From NCBI GenBank assembly GCA_038254525.1, contig JBBSGC010000065.1, positions 1 to 11,033 on the forward strand: DNA of 11,033 bases, in the 5' to 3' direction. The DNA comes from JBBSGC01 sp038254525 (lineage in GTDB: Bacteria > Actinomycetota > Actinomycetes > Propionibacteriales > Nocardioidaceae). A program made the translations under genes and the position numbers. Position 1 is the stretch's first letter, and the number at the start of each line of letters is the position of its first letter. This document shows, piece after piece, positions 1-6,512 of this stretch. Under the pieces are notes generated by a model. That model was given only the letters and a program-made list of their open reading frames with translations, was not told where the DNA came from and ran no database searches.

Positions 1-975
1 CACGCGCGGCGCTGGGTCCGGGAGATAGTCCCGGGCGGTTGGGAGCGCGGGGACGCGCGTGGCTGGGCGATCGAGGCCGTCGGCGACGACGGCGTCCCGC
101 GCCTCGCGGGCAACATCGACATCCGGGGCGCGCGGCTCGCCGACATCGGCTACGGGTTGCACCCGTGGGCCCGTGGTCGCGGCATCATCGCCCGCGCCAC
201 CCGGCTGGCCACCCGCTGGTGCTTCGACAACAGTGGGGTGCAGGTCGTGCACTGGCGCTCGCACGTCGGCAACGTGGCCTCCCGGCGCGCTGCCTGGGCG
301 GCGGGGTTCACCTTCCACGACACGGTGCCCAGGCTGCTCGAGGAACGCGACCGGCTGTTCGACGCCTGGACAGCCGCGCTGCTCCCCGACGACGCACCGA
401 CACCGCGCACGACCTGGCTGAGCCCCGTCGAGCTGGCCGGCGACGGGATCCGGCTGCGGGCCTTCGGTGCCGACGACACCGACCGCATAGTCGAGGCCTG
501 CTCTGACCCGCGCACCATGCACTGGCTCGACTCGCTCCCGCGTCCCTACACCGCCGCCGACGCCGGGGCCTACCTGCTCCGCAGGATCGAGCTGGCCTCG
601 CTGGGCAAGAGCGTCAGCTGGGCGGTGGCCGACCGAGACACCGACCGGCTGCTCGGCTCGCTCACGCTGATGAGCTTCTTCGACGAGCAGGCCGAGGTCG
701 GCTACTGGACCCACCCACAGGCCCGCGGGAGCGGCGTGATGAGCCGGGCGGTGCGGCTGGCCTGCGCACCTGCCTTTGCCCCGGTCGGCGAAGGCGGCTA
801 TGGGCGCCGCCGACTGCAGCTGCGGGCCGCGGCCGGCAACGCGGCCAGCCGGCACGTCGCCGTGCGGGCCGGGTTCGCCGAGGTGGGGCACCAGCGCGAC
901 GCCTGCCGGCTCGGCGACGGCTCGGTCACCGACCAGGTGCTCTACGAGCTGCTCCCCGCGGACGTGTCGCGATGA
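1..975 (+). CDS. Tandem-domain GNAT N-acetyltransferase (5' end outside window)
   Basis: The frame is open from base 1, so the true start lies upstream; 324 residues are visible. Two GNAT (Gcn5-related) folds lie in tandem. The first shows its acetyl-CoA pyrophosphate loop as ARGRGII at visible residues 57-63, followed by the GNVASRRAAWAAGF helix and strand typical of RimJ/RimL-like enzymes. The second runs from about residue 146 to 318, with the loop QARGSGV near 240-246 and a matching GNAASRHVAVRAGF block. Enzymes of this kind transfer acetyl from acetyl-CoA to an amine such as a protein N-terminus or small molecule; the substrate cannot be read from the sequence. An internal TTG at 157 is a poor start because it lies after the beginning of domain 1. 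The stop overlaps the purU start (ATGA, 972-975), so the two are probably co-transcribed and translationally coupled. Family is secure; substrate unknown. Confidence 0.88.
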   Translation, partial: HARRWVREIVPGGWERGDARGWAIEAVGDDGVPRLAGNIDIRGARLADIGYGLHPWARGRGIIARATRLATRWCFDNSGVQVVHWRSHVGNVASRRAAWAAGFTFHDTVPRLLEERDRLFDAWTAALLPDDAPTPRTTWLSPVELAGDGIRLRAFGADDTDRIVEACSDPRTMHWLDSLPRPYTAADAGAYLLRRIELASLGKSVSWAVADRDTDRLLGSLTLMSFFDEQAEVGYWTHPQARGSGVMSRAVRLACAPAFAPVGEGGYGRRRLQLRAAAGNAASRHVAVRAGFAEVGHQRDACRLGDGSVTDQVLYELLPADVSR

Positions 976-1868
976 CCGCCCGCTCAGCTGCCTCAGTCGG
1001 GGACGACGCCGTCGGTGCCGCCGAGTACGTGCTGACCATCGCCTGCCCCGACCGGCCCGGGATCGTCTACGCGGTGTCGTCCTTTCTGGTCCAGCACTCG
1101 TGCAACATCGTCGACAGCCAGCAGTACGGCGACCGGCTCGAGGACCGCTTCTTCATGCGGGTGCACTTCCAGGCCCTCGACGCGCGGCAGGACGTTGCCA
1201 CGCTGACCCGTCACTTCGAGCCGGTTGCCGACTCCCACGCGATGAGCTGGCAGCTGTCCAAGGTGGGGGTGCCGTGCCGCACGTTGGTCATGGTGTCCAC
1301 GTCCGGCCACTGCCTCAACGACCTGCTGTACCGGCAGAGCACCGGCAGCCTCGACATCGAGATCCCCGTCGTCGTGTCGAACCACCGCGCTCTGGAGCGG
1401 CTCGCCGCCGCCTACGACGTGCCCTTTCAGCACCTCCCGGTCACGCCCGGCACCAGAGCTGCCGCCGAGCAGCAGCTGCTCGCCCTGGTCGGCGACCTCC
1501 ACATCGAGCTGGTGGTGCTCGCCCGCTACATGCAGGTGCTCTCCGACGACGTCTGCAAGACGCTGGCGGGCCGGGTCGTCAACATCCACCACTCGTTCCT
1601 GCCGAGCTTCCGGGGCGCCCGGCCCTACCACCAGGCCTTCGACCGGGGCGTCAAGCTGGTCGGCGCCACCGCGCACTACGTCACCTCCGACCTCGACGAG
1701 GGACCGATCATCGAGCAGGACGTGACGCGCGCCGGCCACCGCATGACGCCGGCGGAGCTGGCGGCGGCGGGCCGCGACGTGGAGTGCCAGGTGCTGTCTC
1801 GCGCCGTGCGCTGGCACGCGGAGTCTCGGGTGCTGCTCAACGGCGCGAAGACCGTGGTCTTCCAGTAG
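972..1868 (+). CDS. purU: Formyltetrahydrofolate deformylase
   Basis: PurU hydrolyses 10-formyl-THF to formate and THF in the cytosol, balancing the one-carbon folate pool and supplying formate. The 298-residue protein has the expected two parts. An N-terminal ACT domain (about residues 18-95, beginning YVLTIACPDRPGIV) is followed by a formyltransferase-fold domain (about 103-298). The catalytic triad is visible as N204 and H206 in VVNIHHSFLPSF and D242 in SDLDEGPII. IHHSFLP, GARPYHQAFDRGVK and GATAHYV are hallmarks that separate PurU from PurN, and the length is normal for the family. The ATG at 972 overlaps the stop of the upstream acetyltransferase with no strong Shine-Dalgarno, which suggests translational coupling. 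The ACT domain implies effector control; in E. coli this is methionine and glycine, and whether that holds here is inference. Confidence 0.96.
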   Translation: MTARSAASVGDDAVGAAEYVLTIACPDRPGIVYAVSSFLVQHSCNIVDSQQYGDRLEDRFFMRVHFQALDARQDVATLTRHFEPVADSHAMSWQLSKVGVPCRTLVMVSTSGHCLNDLLYRQSTGSLDIEIPVVVSNHRALERLAAAYDVPFQHLPVTPGTRAAAEQQLLALVGDLHIELVVLARYMQVLSDDVCKTLAGRVVNIHHSFLPSFRGARPYHQAFDRGVKLVGATAHYVTSDLDEGPIIEQDVTRAGHRMTPAELAAAGRDVECQVLSRAVRWHAESRVLLNGAKTVVFQ

Positions 1869-1899
1869 CGCACCGGCCGGCCGCCGGCGCCGCGCCGGA

Positions 1900-1905
1900 T
1901 ACGCT
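1900..1905 (+). promoter_or_regulatory. Candidate -10 box for a near-leaderless PAP2 gene transcript
   Basis: The hexamer TACGCT fits the actinobacterial -10 pattern TANNNT. It ends 8 bases before the ATG at 1914. No Shine-Dalgarno-like purine run precedes that ATG, so the transcript may start at or just before the start codon. No clear -35 is visible. The 45-base gap after purU is otherwise GC-rich and empty. Confidence 0.4.
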
Positions 1906-1913
1906 GTTGCCTC

Positions 1914-2930
1914 ATGCGCAGCGACCCGGCCGACGGCTCTCTCGTCGACGTCGCGCCACAGCCGCCCCCGCCGCTCGAACCCCCGCGTGACCCAGCGTCC
2001 GACGACCCCACGACCCCTCGTCGGCGCGCGCTCGCGCTCACCACCTACGCTCTGGCGTTCGCCCTGTGGTTCCTGCTGGTGGGGCTGCCCACCGACCCGG
2101 TGCTGATCTTCGCCTGGCTCTGGCTGGCCACCATCGCCACGCACGTCGACGCGCCGGCGCGCAGCCATCTGCGGTTCGCCCGCGACTGGTGGCCCATCCT
2201 CGCCGTGCTGCTGGTCTACACGTACAGCAGAGGTATCGCCGACAACCTCGGCACCCCGTTGCACGTCACCGAGCCGATCCGGTTCGACACCTGGCTCTTC
2301 CACGGCCACCTACCGACCGCAGTGCTGCAACAGCACTGGTGCGGCAACCCGTGCTCGTTCACGATGCCCGGCCGGTGGTACGACGCGGTGCTGGCGACGG
2401 TCTACTACTCCTACTTCGTCAGCGCGCTGGGGCTGGCGGTCGTGCTCTGGCTGCGCAACCGCACCGAGTGGGTCGCGTTCATGCGCCGTTACCTCACGAT
2501 CAACGCCGTGGCGCTGGTCTGCTACGTCTTCTACCCGATGGCGCCGCCGTGGTGGGCCAGCGACTACCACTACCTTCCCGAGGACGTCGAGCGGATCACG
2601 ATGCGCGGTTGGGACACCTTCGGGCTGCACCGGGCCCGGCTCGCCCTGGGTCCGGCGGAAGTCACCGGCAACGCGGTGGCCGCCATGCCGTCGCTGCACA
2701 CCGCGACAACCACGCTGCTCGCGTTGTACGCGATCACCCGCCTGCGGACCCGCTGGCGCTGGCTCACGCTGCTGTACCCGGCGGCGATGTCGCTCTCGCT
2801 GGTCTACAACGGTGAGCACTACGTGCTCGACCTGCTCGCCGGCTACCTGCTGGCCGCCCTGGTCATGCTGGGTGCCAGCGGGTGGGAGCGGCGCGCCCGG
2901 GCCAGCCGGTCGACTACGGTGTCGGGCTAG
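1914..2930 (+). CDS. PAP2-superfamily (AUR1/inositol-phosphotransferase-like) membrane protein
   Basis: The 338-residue protein has a proline-rich, polar N-terminus (residues 1-37) and then about six or more hydrophobic segments (roughly 40-57, 62-78, 157-180, 193-212, 262-298, 303-322). Phosphatidic-acid-phosphatase motifs are present: AAMPSLHTA (S260, H262), then YNGEHYVLDLLAG, with H302 as expected nucleophile and D306 as partner. The YPMAPPWW block near 207-214 is typical of the AUR1-like PAP2 branch, whose members transfer or hydrolyse phosphate head groups on lipids or isoprenoid phosphates at the membrane. A lipid phosphotransferase or phosphatase role is therefore likely; the substrate is unknown. 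The classical KxxxxxxRP motif is not evident, as is common in this branch. The gene ends tail to tail with icd, both using the same CTAG for their stops. The start is chosen at the first ATG, next to a -10-like box. Confidence 0.85.
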   Translation: MRSDPADGSLVDVAPQPPPPLEPPRDPASDDPTTPRRRALALTTYALAFALWFLLVGLPTDPVLIFAWLWLATIATHVDAPARSHLRFARDWWPILAVLLVYTYSRGIADNLGTPLHVTEPIRFDTWLFHGHLPTAVLQQHWCGNPCSFTMPGRWYDAVLATVYYSYFVSALGLAVVLWLRNRTEWVAFMRRYLTINAVALVCYVFYPMAPPWWASDYHYLPEDVERITMRGWDTFGLHRARLALGPAEVTGNAVAAMPSLHTATTTLLALYAITRLRTRWRWLTLLYPAAMSLSLVYNGEHYVLDLLAGYLLAALVMLGASGWERRARASRSTTVSG

Positions 2931-4144
2931 CCGGCCGTCGCCTGCAGGTTCTCGTCGAGCGCGGCCAGGAACTCCTCGGTGGTCAACCAGCCCTGGTCCG
3001 GACCGACGAGCAGCGCGAGGTCCTTGGTCATCGCGCCGCTCTCGACGGTCTCGACGCAGACCTGCTCGAGCGCCTCAGCGAAGCCGGTGAGCTCAGGTGT
3101 GCCGTCGAGCTTGCCCCGGTGCTTCAGGCCACCGGTCCAGGCGAAGATCGACGCGATCGGGTTCGTCGACGTTGGCTTGCCCTGCTGGTGCTGGCGGAAA
3201 TGCCGGGTCACCGTGCCGTGCGCGGCCTCCGCCTCGACGGTACTTCCATCGGGGGTCATCAGCACCGACGTCATCAAACCGAGCGAGCCGAACCCCTGCG
3301 CGACCGTGTCGGACTGCACGTCCCCGTCGTAGTTCTTGCACGCCCAGACGTAGCCGCCCTCCCACTTCAGCGCCGCGGCGACCATGTCGTCGATGAGACG
3401 GTGCTCGTAGGTCAGCCCGGCGGCCTCGAAGTCGGCCTGGAACTCCCGTGCGTACACCTCGGCGAAGATGTCCTTGAAGGCGCCGTCGTAGGCCTTGAGG
3501 ATCGTGTTCTTCGTCGATAGATAGACCGGGTAGCCGCGCTGGATCCCGTAGGAGAGCGACGCCCGCGCGAAGTCCTCGATCGACTTGTTGAAGTTGTACA
3601 TGCCCATGACGACGCCGCCGTCCGCCGGCATCTGCACGACCTCCATCTCGACCGGCGCCGAGCCGTCGGCCGGTGTGTACGTCAGCGTCACCGCGCCACC
3701 GCCGGGCACCTTGAAGTCCGTCGCCTTGTACTGGTCGCCGTGCGCGTGGCGGCCGATGATGATCGGCTTGGTCCACCCCGGCACGAGCCGGGGGATGTTG
3801 GAGATGATGATCGGCTCGCGAAACACCACGCCGCCCAGGATGTTGCGGATGGTGCCGTTCGGCGAGCGCCACATCTGCTTCAGGCCGAACTCCTCGACGC
3901 GCGCCTCGTCGGGGGTGATCGTCGCGCACTTCACCCCCACCCCGTGCTGCTTGATCGCGTTGGCCGCGTCGACGGTGATCTGGTCGTCGGAGGCGTCTCG
4001 GCTCGCGATCCCGAGGTCGTAGTAGAGCAGGTCGATGTCGAGGTACGGGTGGATCAGGCGGTCCTTGATGAACTGCCAGATGATCCTGGTCATCTCGTCG
4101 CCGTCGAGCTCGACGACGGGGTTGTGCACCTTGATCTTGGGCAT
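2927..4144 (-). CDS. icd: NADP-dependent isocitrate dehydrogenase, eukaryote-like homodimeric type
   Basis: The enzyme oxidatively decarboxylates isocitrate to 2-oxoglutarate with NADP+, in the TCA cycle. The 405-residue protein begins MPKIKVHNPVVELDGDEMTR and aligns by eye with the class of mammalian IDH1, even in numbering. Isocitrate-contacting residues S94, N96 and R100 (SPNGTIR), R109, R132 (IGRHAHGDQY), Y139 and K212 are present. So are the metal-binding aspartates D252 (LIDDMVA), D275 and D279 (YDGDVQSD). The NADP loop HGTVTRH sits at 309-315. The open frame runs on upstream to 4330, but the chosen ATG at 4144 matches the family N-terminus and has a GGGAG ribosome site 10 bases upstream (4155-4159). 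The gene diverges from mdh across a shared control region, and its stop overlaps the PAP2 gene stop in opposite orientation. Confidence 0.97.
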   Translation of the reverse strand: MPKIKVHNPVVELDGDEMTRIIWQFIKDRLIHPYLDIDLLYYDLGIASRDASDDQITVDAANAIKQHGVGVKCATITPDEARVEEFGLKQMWRSPNGTIRNILGGVVFREPIIISNIPRLVPGWTKPIIIGRHAHGDQYKATDFKVPGGGAVTLTYTPADGSAPVEMEVVQMPADGGVVMGMYNFNKSIEDFARASLSYGIQRGYPVYLSTKNTILKAYDGAFKDIFAEVYAREFQADFEAAGLTYEHRLIDDMVAAALKWEGGYVWACKNYDGDVQSDTVAQGFGSLGLMTSVLMTPDGSTVEAEAAHGTVTRHFRQHQQGKPTSTNPIASIFAWTGGLKHRGKLDGTPELTGFAEALEQVCVETVESGAMTKDLALLVGPDQGWLTTEEFLAALDENLQATAG

Positions 4145-4298
4145 GTGGCTTCGGCTCCCGCGGGTTCGGCGACGATTGCTTGACATCAAGATATCGCTGC
4201 GCCTCGGTGGCTTCGTCCCGGTGGTCGCTGCCGGCTCCCCGGATGCGGTTGCTAGCGTCAGGCGTACCCCGTCCGTCCCCCACCCCTGGAGCAGCTCA
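4145..4298. promoter_or_regulatory. Divergent icd/mdh promoter region
   Basis: This 154-base stretch separates two divergent TCA genes and holds the signals for both. For mdh (+) there is an extended -10-like TGCTAGCGT, with the hexamer TAGCGT at 4253-4258, and a GGAG ribosome site at 4288-4291, 7 bases before the GTG. For icd (-) there is a -10-like TATCTT at 4193-4188 and a GGGAG ribosome site at 4159-4155. No convincing -35 hexamer appears at ideal spacing for either. The CTTGA palindrome annotated separately covers the icd -10 candidate. The hexamer calls are by eye. Confidence 0.55.
4174..4195. promoter_or_regulatory. CTTGA-CA-TCAAG palindromic operator candidate
   Basis: The core CTTGACATCAAG (4179-4190) has perfect 5-bp inverted arms around a CA centre. 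The symmetry continues outward to GAT at 4174-4176 and ATC at 4193-4195, giving 8 of 11 matched pairs over 22 bp. The right arm TCAAGATATC is more complete than the left. Such sites are typical of dimeric winged-helix repressors of the MarR family. The MarR-type regulator TamR is reported to control citric-acid-cycle genes, including an isocitrate dehydrogenase gene, in Streptomyces; assigning this site to it is inference. It overlaps the putative icd -10 box, which would suit repression of icd. Confidence 0.5.
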
Positions 4299-5291
4299 GT
4301 GAGCCCCACCCCCGTCAAGGTCGCCGTCACCGGGGCGGCCGGTCAGATCGGCTACAGCCTGCTGTTCCGCATCGCCAGCGGAGGGCTGCTCGGCGCAGAC
4401 ACCCCCGTCGAGCTTCGGCTGCTCGAGGTCTCCCCCGCACTGAAGGCACTCGAAGGCGTGGTGATGGAGCTCGACGACTGTGCATTCCCCACGCTGGCCG
4501 GCGTCGAGGTCAGTGACGACGCGGCGGTCGCTTTCAACGGCGTCAACGTCGCCCTGCTGGTCGGTGCCCGGCCACGGACCAAGGGAATGGAGCGCGGTGA
4601 GCTGCTGGAGGCCAACGGGGCGATCTTCACCGTGCAGGGCAAGGCGATCAACGACCACGCCGCCGACGACATCCGGGTCACCGTCACCGGGAACCCGGCC
4701 AACACCAACGCGCTGATCGCGCTGTCCAACGCCCCGGACGTGCCGGCCGAGCGGTTCAGCGCGCTGACCCGGCTCGACCACAACCGGGCCCTCGCCCAGC
4801 TCGCCGCCAAGACCGGCGCCCCGGTGGCCGACATCGTGCGACTGACGATCTGGGGGAACCACTCGGCCACCCAGTACCCAGACCTCTTCCATGCCCAGGT
4901 GCGCGGACAGAACGCGGCCGAGCTGGTCGGTGACCGGGCCTGGCTGGAGAACGACTTCATCCCCACCGTGCAGAAGCGTGGCGCGGCGATCATCGAGGCC
5001 CGCGGGGCGTCCTCGGCGGCCTCCGCGGCCTCCGCGACAATCGACCACACCCGCGACTGGCTGGGTGGGACGCCGGAGGGCAGCTGGACCTCGATGGCGG
5101 TGGTCTCCGACGGCGCCTACGGCGTCCCGGAGGGACTGGTGTCGTCGTTCCCGGTGACCACGCGCGGCGGGGACTGGGCGATCGTCCAGGGACTGGGCAT
5201 CGACGACTTCTCCCGGAGCCGGATCGACGCCTCGGCCGCCGAGCTGGCCGAGGAGCGTGACGCCGTGACGGCGCTGGGCCTGCTCGGCTAG
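4299..5291 (+). CDS. mdh: Malate dehydrogenase (NAD-dependent)
   Basis: The enzyme interconverts malate and oxaloacetate with NAD in the cytosolic TCA cycle. The 330-residue protein starts MSPTPVKVAVTGAAGQIGYS, with the Rossmann glycine motif GAAGQIG at residues 12-18. E43 in LLEVSP sits where an acidic residue selects NAD over NADP. Substrate-binding arginines are in ARPRTKGMERGELL (R93, R99). The catalytic pair is D160 in TRLDHNRA (with R163) and H188 in IWGNHSATQYPD. Length and motifs fit the Thermus/cytosolic-type MDH branch common in actinobacteria. The GTG at 4299 is chosen over longer in-frame starts because it has GGAG 7 bases upstream and gives the family N-terminus; the frame upstream reads through the divergent promoter. 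The gene converges on the DUF3017 gene with only 8 bases between stops. Confidence 0.97.
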   Translation: MSPTPVKVAVTGAAGQIGYSLLFRIASGGLLGADTPVELRLLEVSPALKALEGVVMELDDCAFPTLAGVEVSDDAAVAFNGVNVALLVGARPRTKGMERGELLEANGAIFTVQGKAINDHAADDIRVTVTGNPANTNALIALSNAPDVPAERFSALTRLDHNRALAQLAAKTGAPVADIVRLTIWGNHSATQYPDLFHAQVRGQNAAELVGDRAWLENDFIPTVQKRGAAIIEARGASSAASAASATIDHTRDWLGGTPEGSWTSMAVVSDGAYGVPEGLVSSFPVTTRGGDWAIVQGLGIDDFSRSRIDASAAELAEERDAVTALGLLG

Positions 5292-5299
5292 CGGCTGGG

Positions 5300-5587
5300 C
5301 TAGGCGGGCGGGCCGGGCTCGGGCACGATCACCGCGAGCACGAACAGTGCGACGCCCATGCCGAGCATGAGGAGCGCGTCGCTGGTCCGTCGGCGCACTC
5401 GCAACAGGCCGGTCATCCGCTCGGGCACCACCAACCGGGCAGTTCCGGCCACCCCCAGGGCCGCGCCGCACAGCCGGATGCCCGCCCGCCAGGAGCCCAG
5501 CGCCACGAGCAGCAGGCCGATTCCGACGGCGGCTGCCACGACGGCGTACACCACCGTGCCGATGGCCGCTGGGCGGTCCCGGCTCAT
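5300..5587 (-). CDS. DUF3017 small membrane protein
   Basis: This 95-residue protein has three hydrophobic stretches (about residues 11-31, 36-53 and 70-88), separated by basic segments such as LLRVRRRTSD. The composition, the GSWRAG and ARLVVPERMTGLLRVRRR blocks, and the position directly after folD fit the actinobacterial DUF3017 family of unknown function. The ATG at 5587 overlaps the folD stop (ATGA), so it is almost certainly translated from the folD message. VVPERMTGLLRVRRR is the likely conserved cytoplasmic or interfacial stretch. Functions cannot be assigned; the constant link to folD hints at a housekeeping membrane role but does not show it. It is the last gene of the leftward run and its stop lies 8 bases from that of mdh. 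Confidence 0.82.
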   Translation of the reverse strand: MSRDRPAAIGTVVYAVVAAAVGIGLLLVALGSWRAGIRLCGAALGVAGTARLVVPERMTGLLRVRRRTSDALLMLGMGVALFVLAVIVPEPGPPA

Positions 5588-6438
5588 GCCGCCAGCGATC
5601 CCTCGGCGGCCTCGACGACGTTGGTCAGCAGCAGCGCGCGAGTCATCGGCCCCACGCCTCCCGGGTTGGGCGAGATCCAGCCGGCGACCTCGGCAGCGGC
5701 GGGGTCCACGTCTCCCAGGATGCCGTCCGGCCCCCGGCTCACGCCGACATCGAGCAACGCGGCACCGGGCTTGACCATGTCGGCGGTGACGATCCCCGGT
5801 ACGCCGGCCGCCGCGACCACGATGTCGCAGCGCCGCACCTGGCCGGCCAGGTCCCTGGTGCCGGTGTGGCACAGCGTGACCGTCGCGTTCTCGCTGCGCC
5901 GGGTCAGCAGGAGCCCGAGCGAGCGGCCGACCGTGATGCCACGCCCGATCACGCACACGTCCCGGCCGGCGATCTCGACGTCGTAGCGACGCAGCAGCTC
6001 GATGATGCCGCGCGGCGTGCACGGCAGCGGCGCCGGCCGGCCCAGCACCAGCCAGCCGAGGTTGGTCGGATGCAGGCCGTCGGCGTCCTTGACCGGGTCG
6101 ACAAGGGAGAGCACCCGGTGCTCGTCAAGTCCCTTGGGTAGGGGCAGCTGCACGAGAAAACCGGTGCAGGCGGGGTTCTGGTTGAGCCGGCGCACCGCGC
6201 CCTCGACCTGTTCCTGTGTCGAGTCCGCCGGCAGGTCCACCCGGATCGACTCGATGCCGACCTCGGCGCAGTCGCGGTGCTTGCCCGCGACGTACCACCG
6301 GCTGCCCGGGTCGTCGCCGACCAGCACCGTGCCCAGGCCCGGCGTGACCCCGGCTCCGCGCAGGGCGGCTACCCGTTCGCGCAGCGTGTCCTTGATGGCC
6401 TTGGCTGTCGCCAAGCCGTCGAGGATCTGCGCAGTCAC
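5584..6438 (-). CDS. folD: Bifunctional methylene-THF dehydrogenase / methenyl-THF cyclohydrolase
   Basis: FolD converts 5,10-methylene-THF to 10-formyl-THF through methenyl-THF, producing NADPH and supplying the formyl donor used by PurN and PurH next to it. The 284-residue protein shows the N-terminal catalytic block SRWYVAGKHRDC, with Y49 and catalytic K53. Q97 lies in FLVQLPLPKG and D120 in DPVKDADGLHP. The nucleotide-binding segment is VIGRGITVGRSLGLLL (163-178), and the C-terminal signature is SPNPGGVGPMT. The start is a GTG at 6438 without a Shine-Dalgarno; the six bases before it are all C. An open frame continues far upstream through purH, but no other in-frame start matches the family N-terminus. 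A 74-base gap separates it from purH, and it overlaps the DUF3017 gene at its 3' end. Confidence 0.96.
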   Translation of the reverse strand: MTAQILDGLATAKAIKDTLRERVAALRGAGVTPGLGTVLVGDDPGSRWYVAGKHRDCAEVGIESIRVDLPADSTQEQVEGAVRRLNQNPACTGFLVQLPLPKGLDEHRVLSLVDPVKDADGLHPTNLGWLVLGRPAPLPCTPRGIIELLRRYDVEIAGRDVCVIGRGITVGRSLGLLLTRRSENATVTLCHTGTRDLAGQVRRCDIVVAAAGVPGIVTADMVKPGAALLDVGVSRGPDGILGDVDPAAAEVAGWISPNPGGVGPMTRALLLTNVVEAAEGSLAA

Positions 6439-6445
6439 GGGGGGA

Positions 6446-6451
6446 AGTGTG
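6446..6451 (-). promoter_or_regulatory. Candidate -10 box for leaderless folD transcription
   Basis: On the minus strand the hexamer CACACT keeps the two most conserved -10 positions (A at 2, T at 6). It ends 7 bases before the folD GTG, the spacing seen for leaderless actinobacterial transcripts. The spacer is TCCCCCC, with no ribosome site. An alternative is that folD is translated by coupling from a 6-codon ORF (ATG at 6455, stop TGA overlapping the GTG). Neither can be proved by reading. Confidence 0.35.
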
Positions 6452-6512
6452 CCATGCAGCCTTTCCGCCGAGGCCGAGCCCAGGCCGGGGTCACGACGGC
6501 AACGGTCGCGGG

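Noticed and set aside
993..2309. Long minus-strand open frame (438 residues) opposite purU and the PAP2 gene
   Set aside because: Its composition is rich in Arg, Gly, Val and His with no motif, while both plus-strand genes have complete catalytic signatures. This is usual antisense openness in GC-rich DNA.
4035..4298. Longer N-terminus for mdh
   Set aside because: This stretch is antisense to icd and to the control region. The GTG at 4299 has GGAG at good spacing and gives the normal length.
4145..4330. Longer N-terminus for icd
   Set aside because: It would read through the divergent promoter and overlap the mdh start. The ATG at 4144 has a ribosome site and the family N-terminus.
5014..5040. 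Short GCGGCCTCC repeat inside mdh
   Set aside because: It encodes the Ala/Ser-rich segment (ASSAASAAS) that is normal in this malate dehydrogenase branch.
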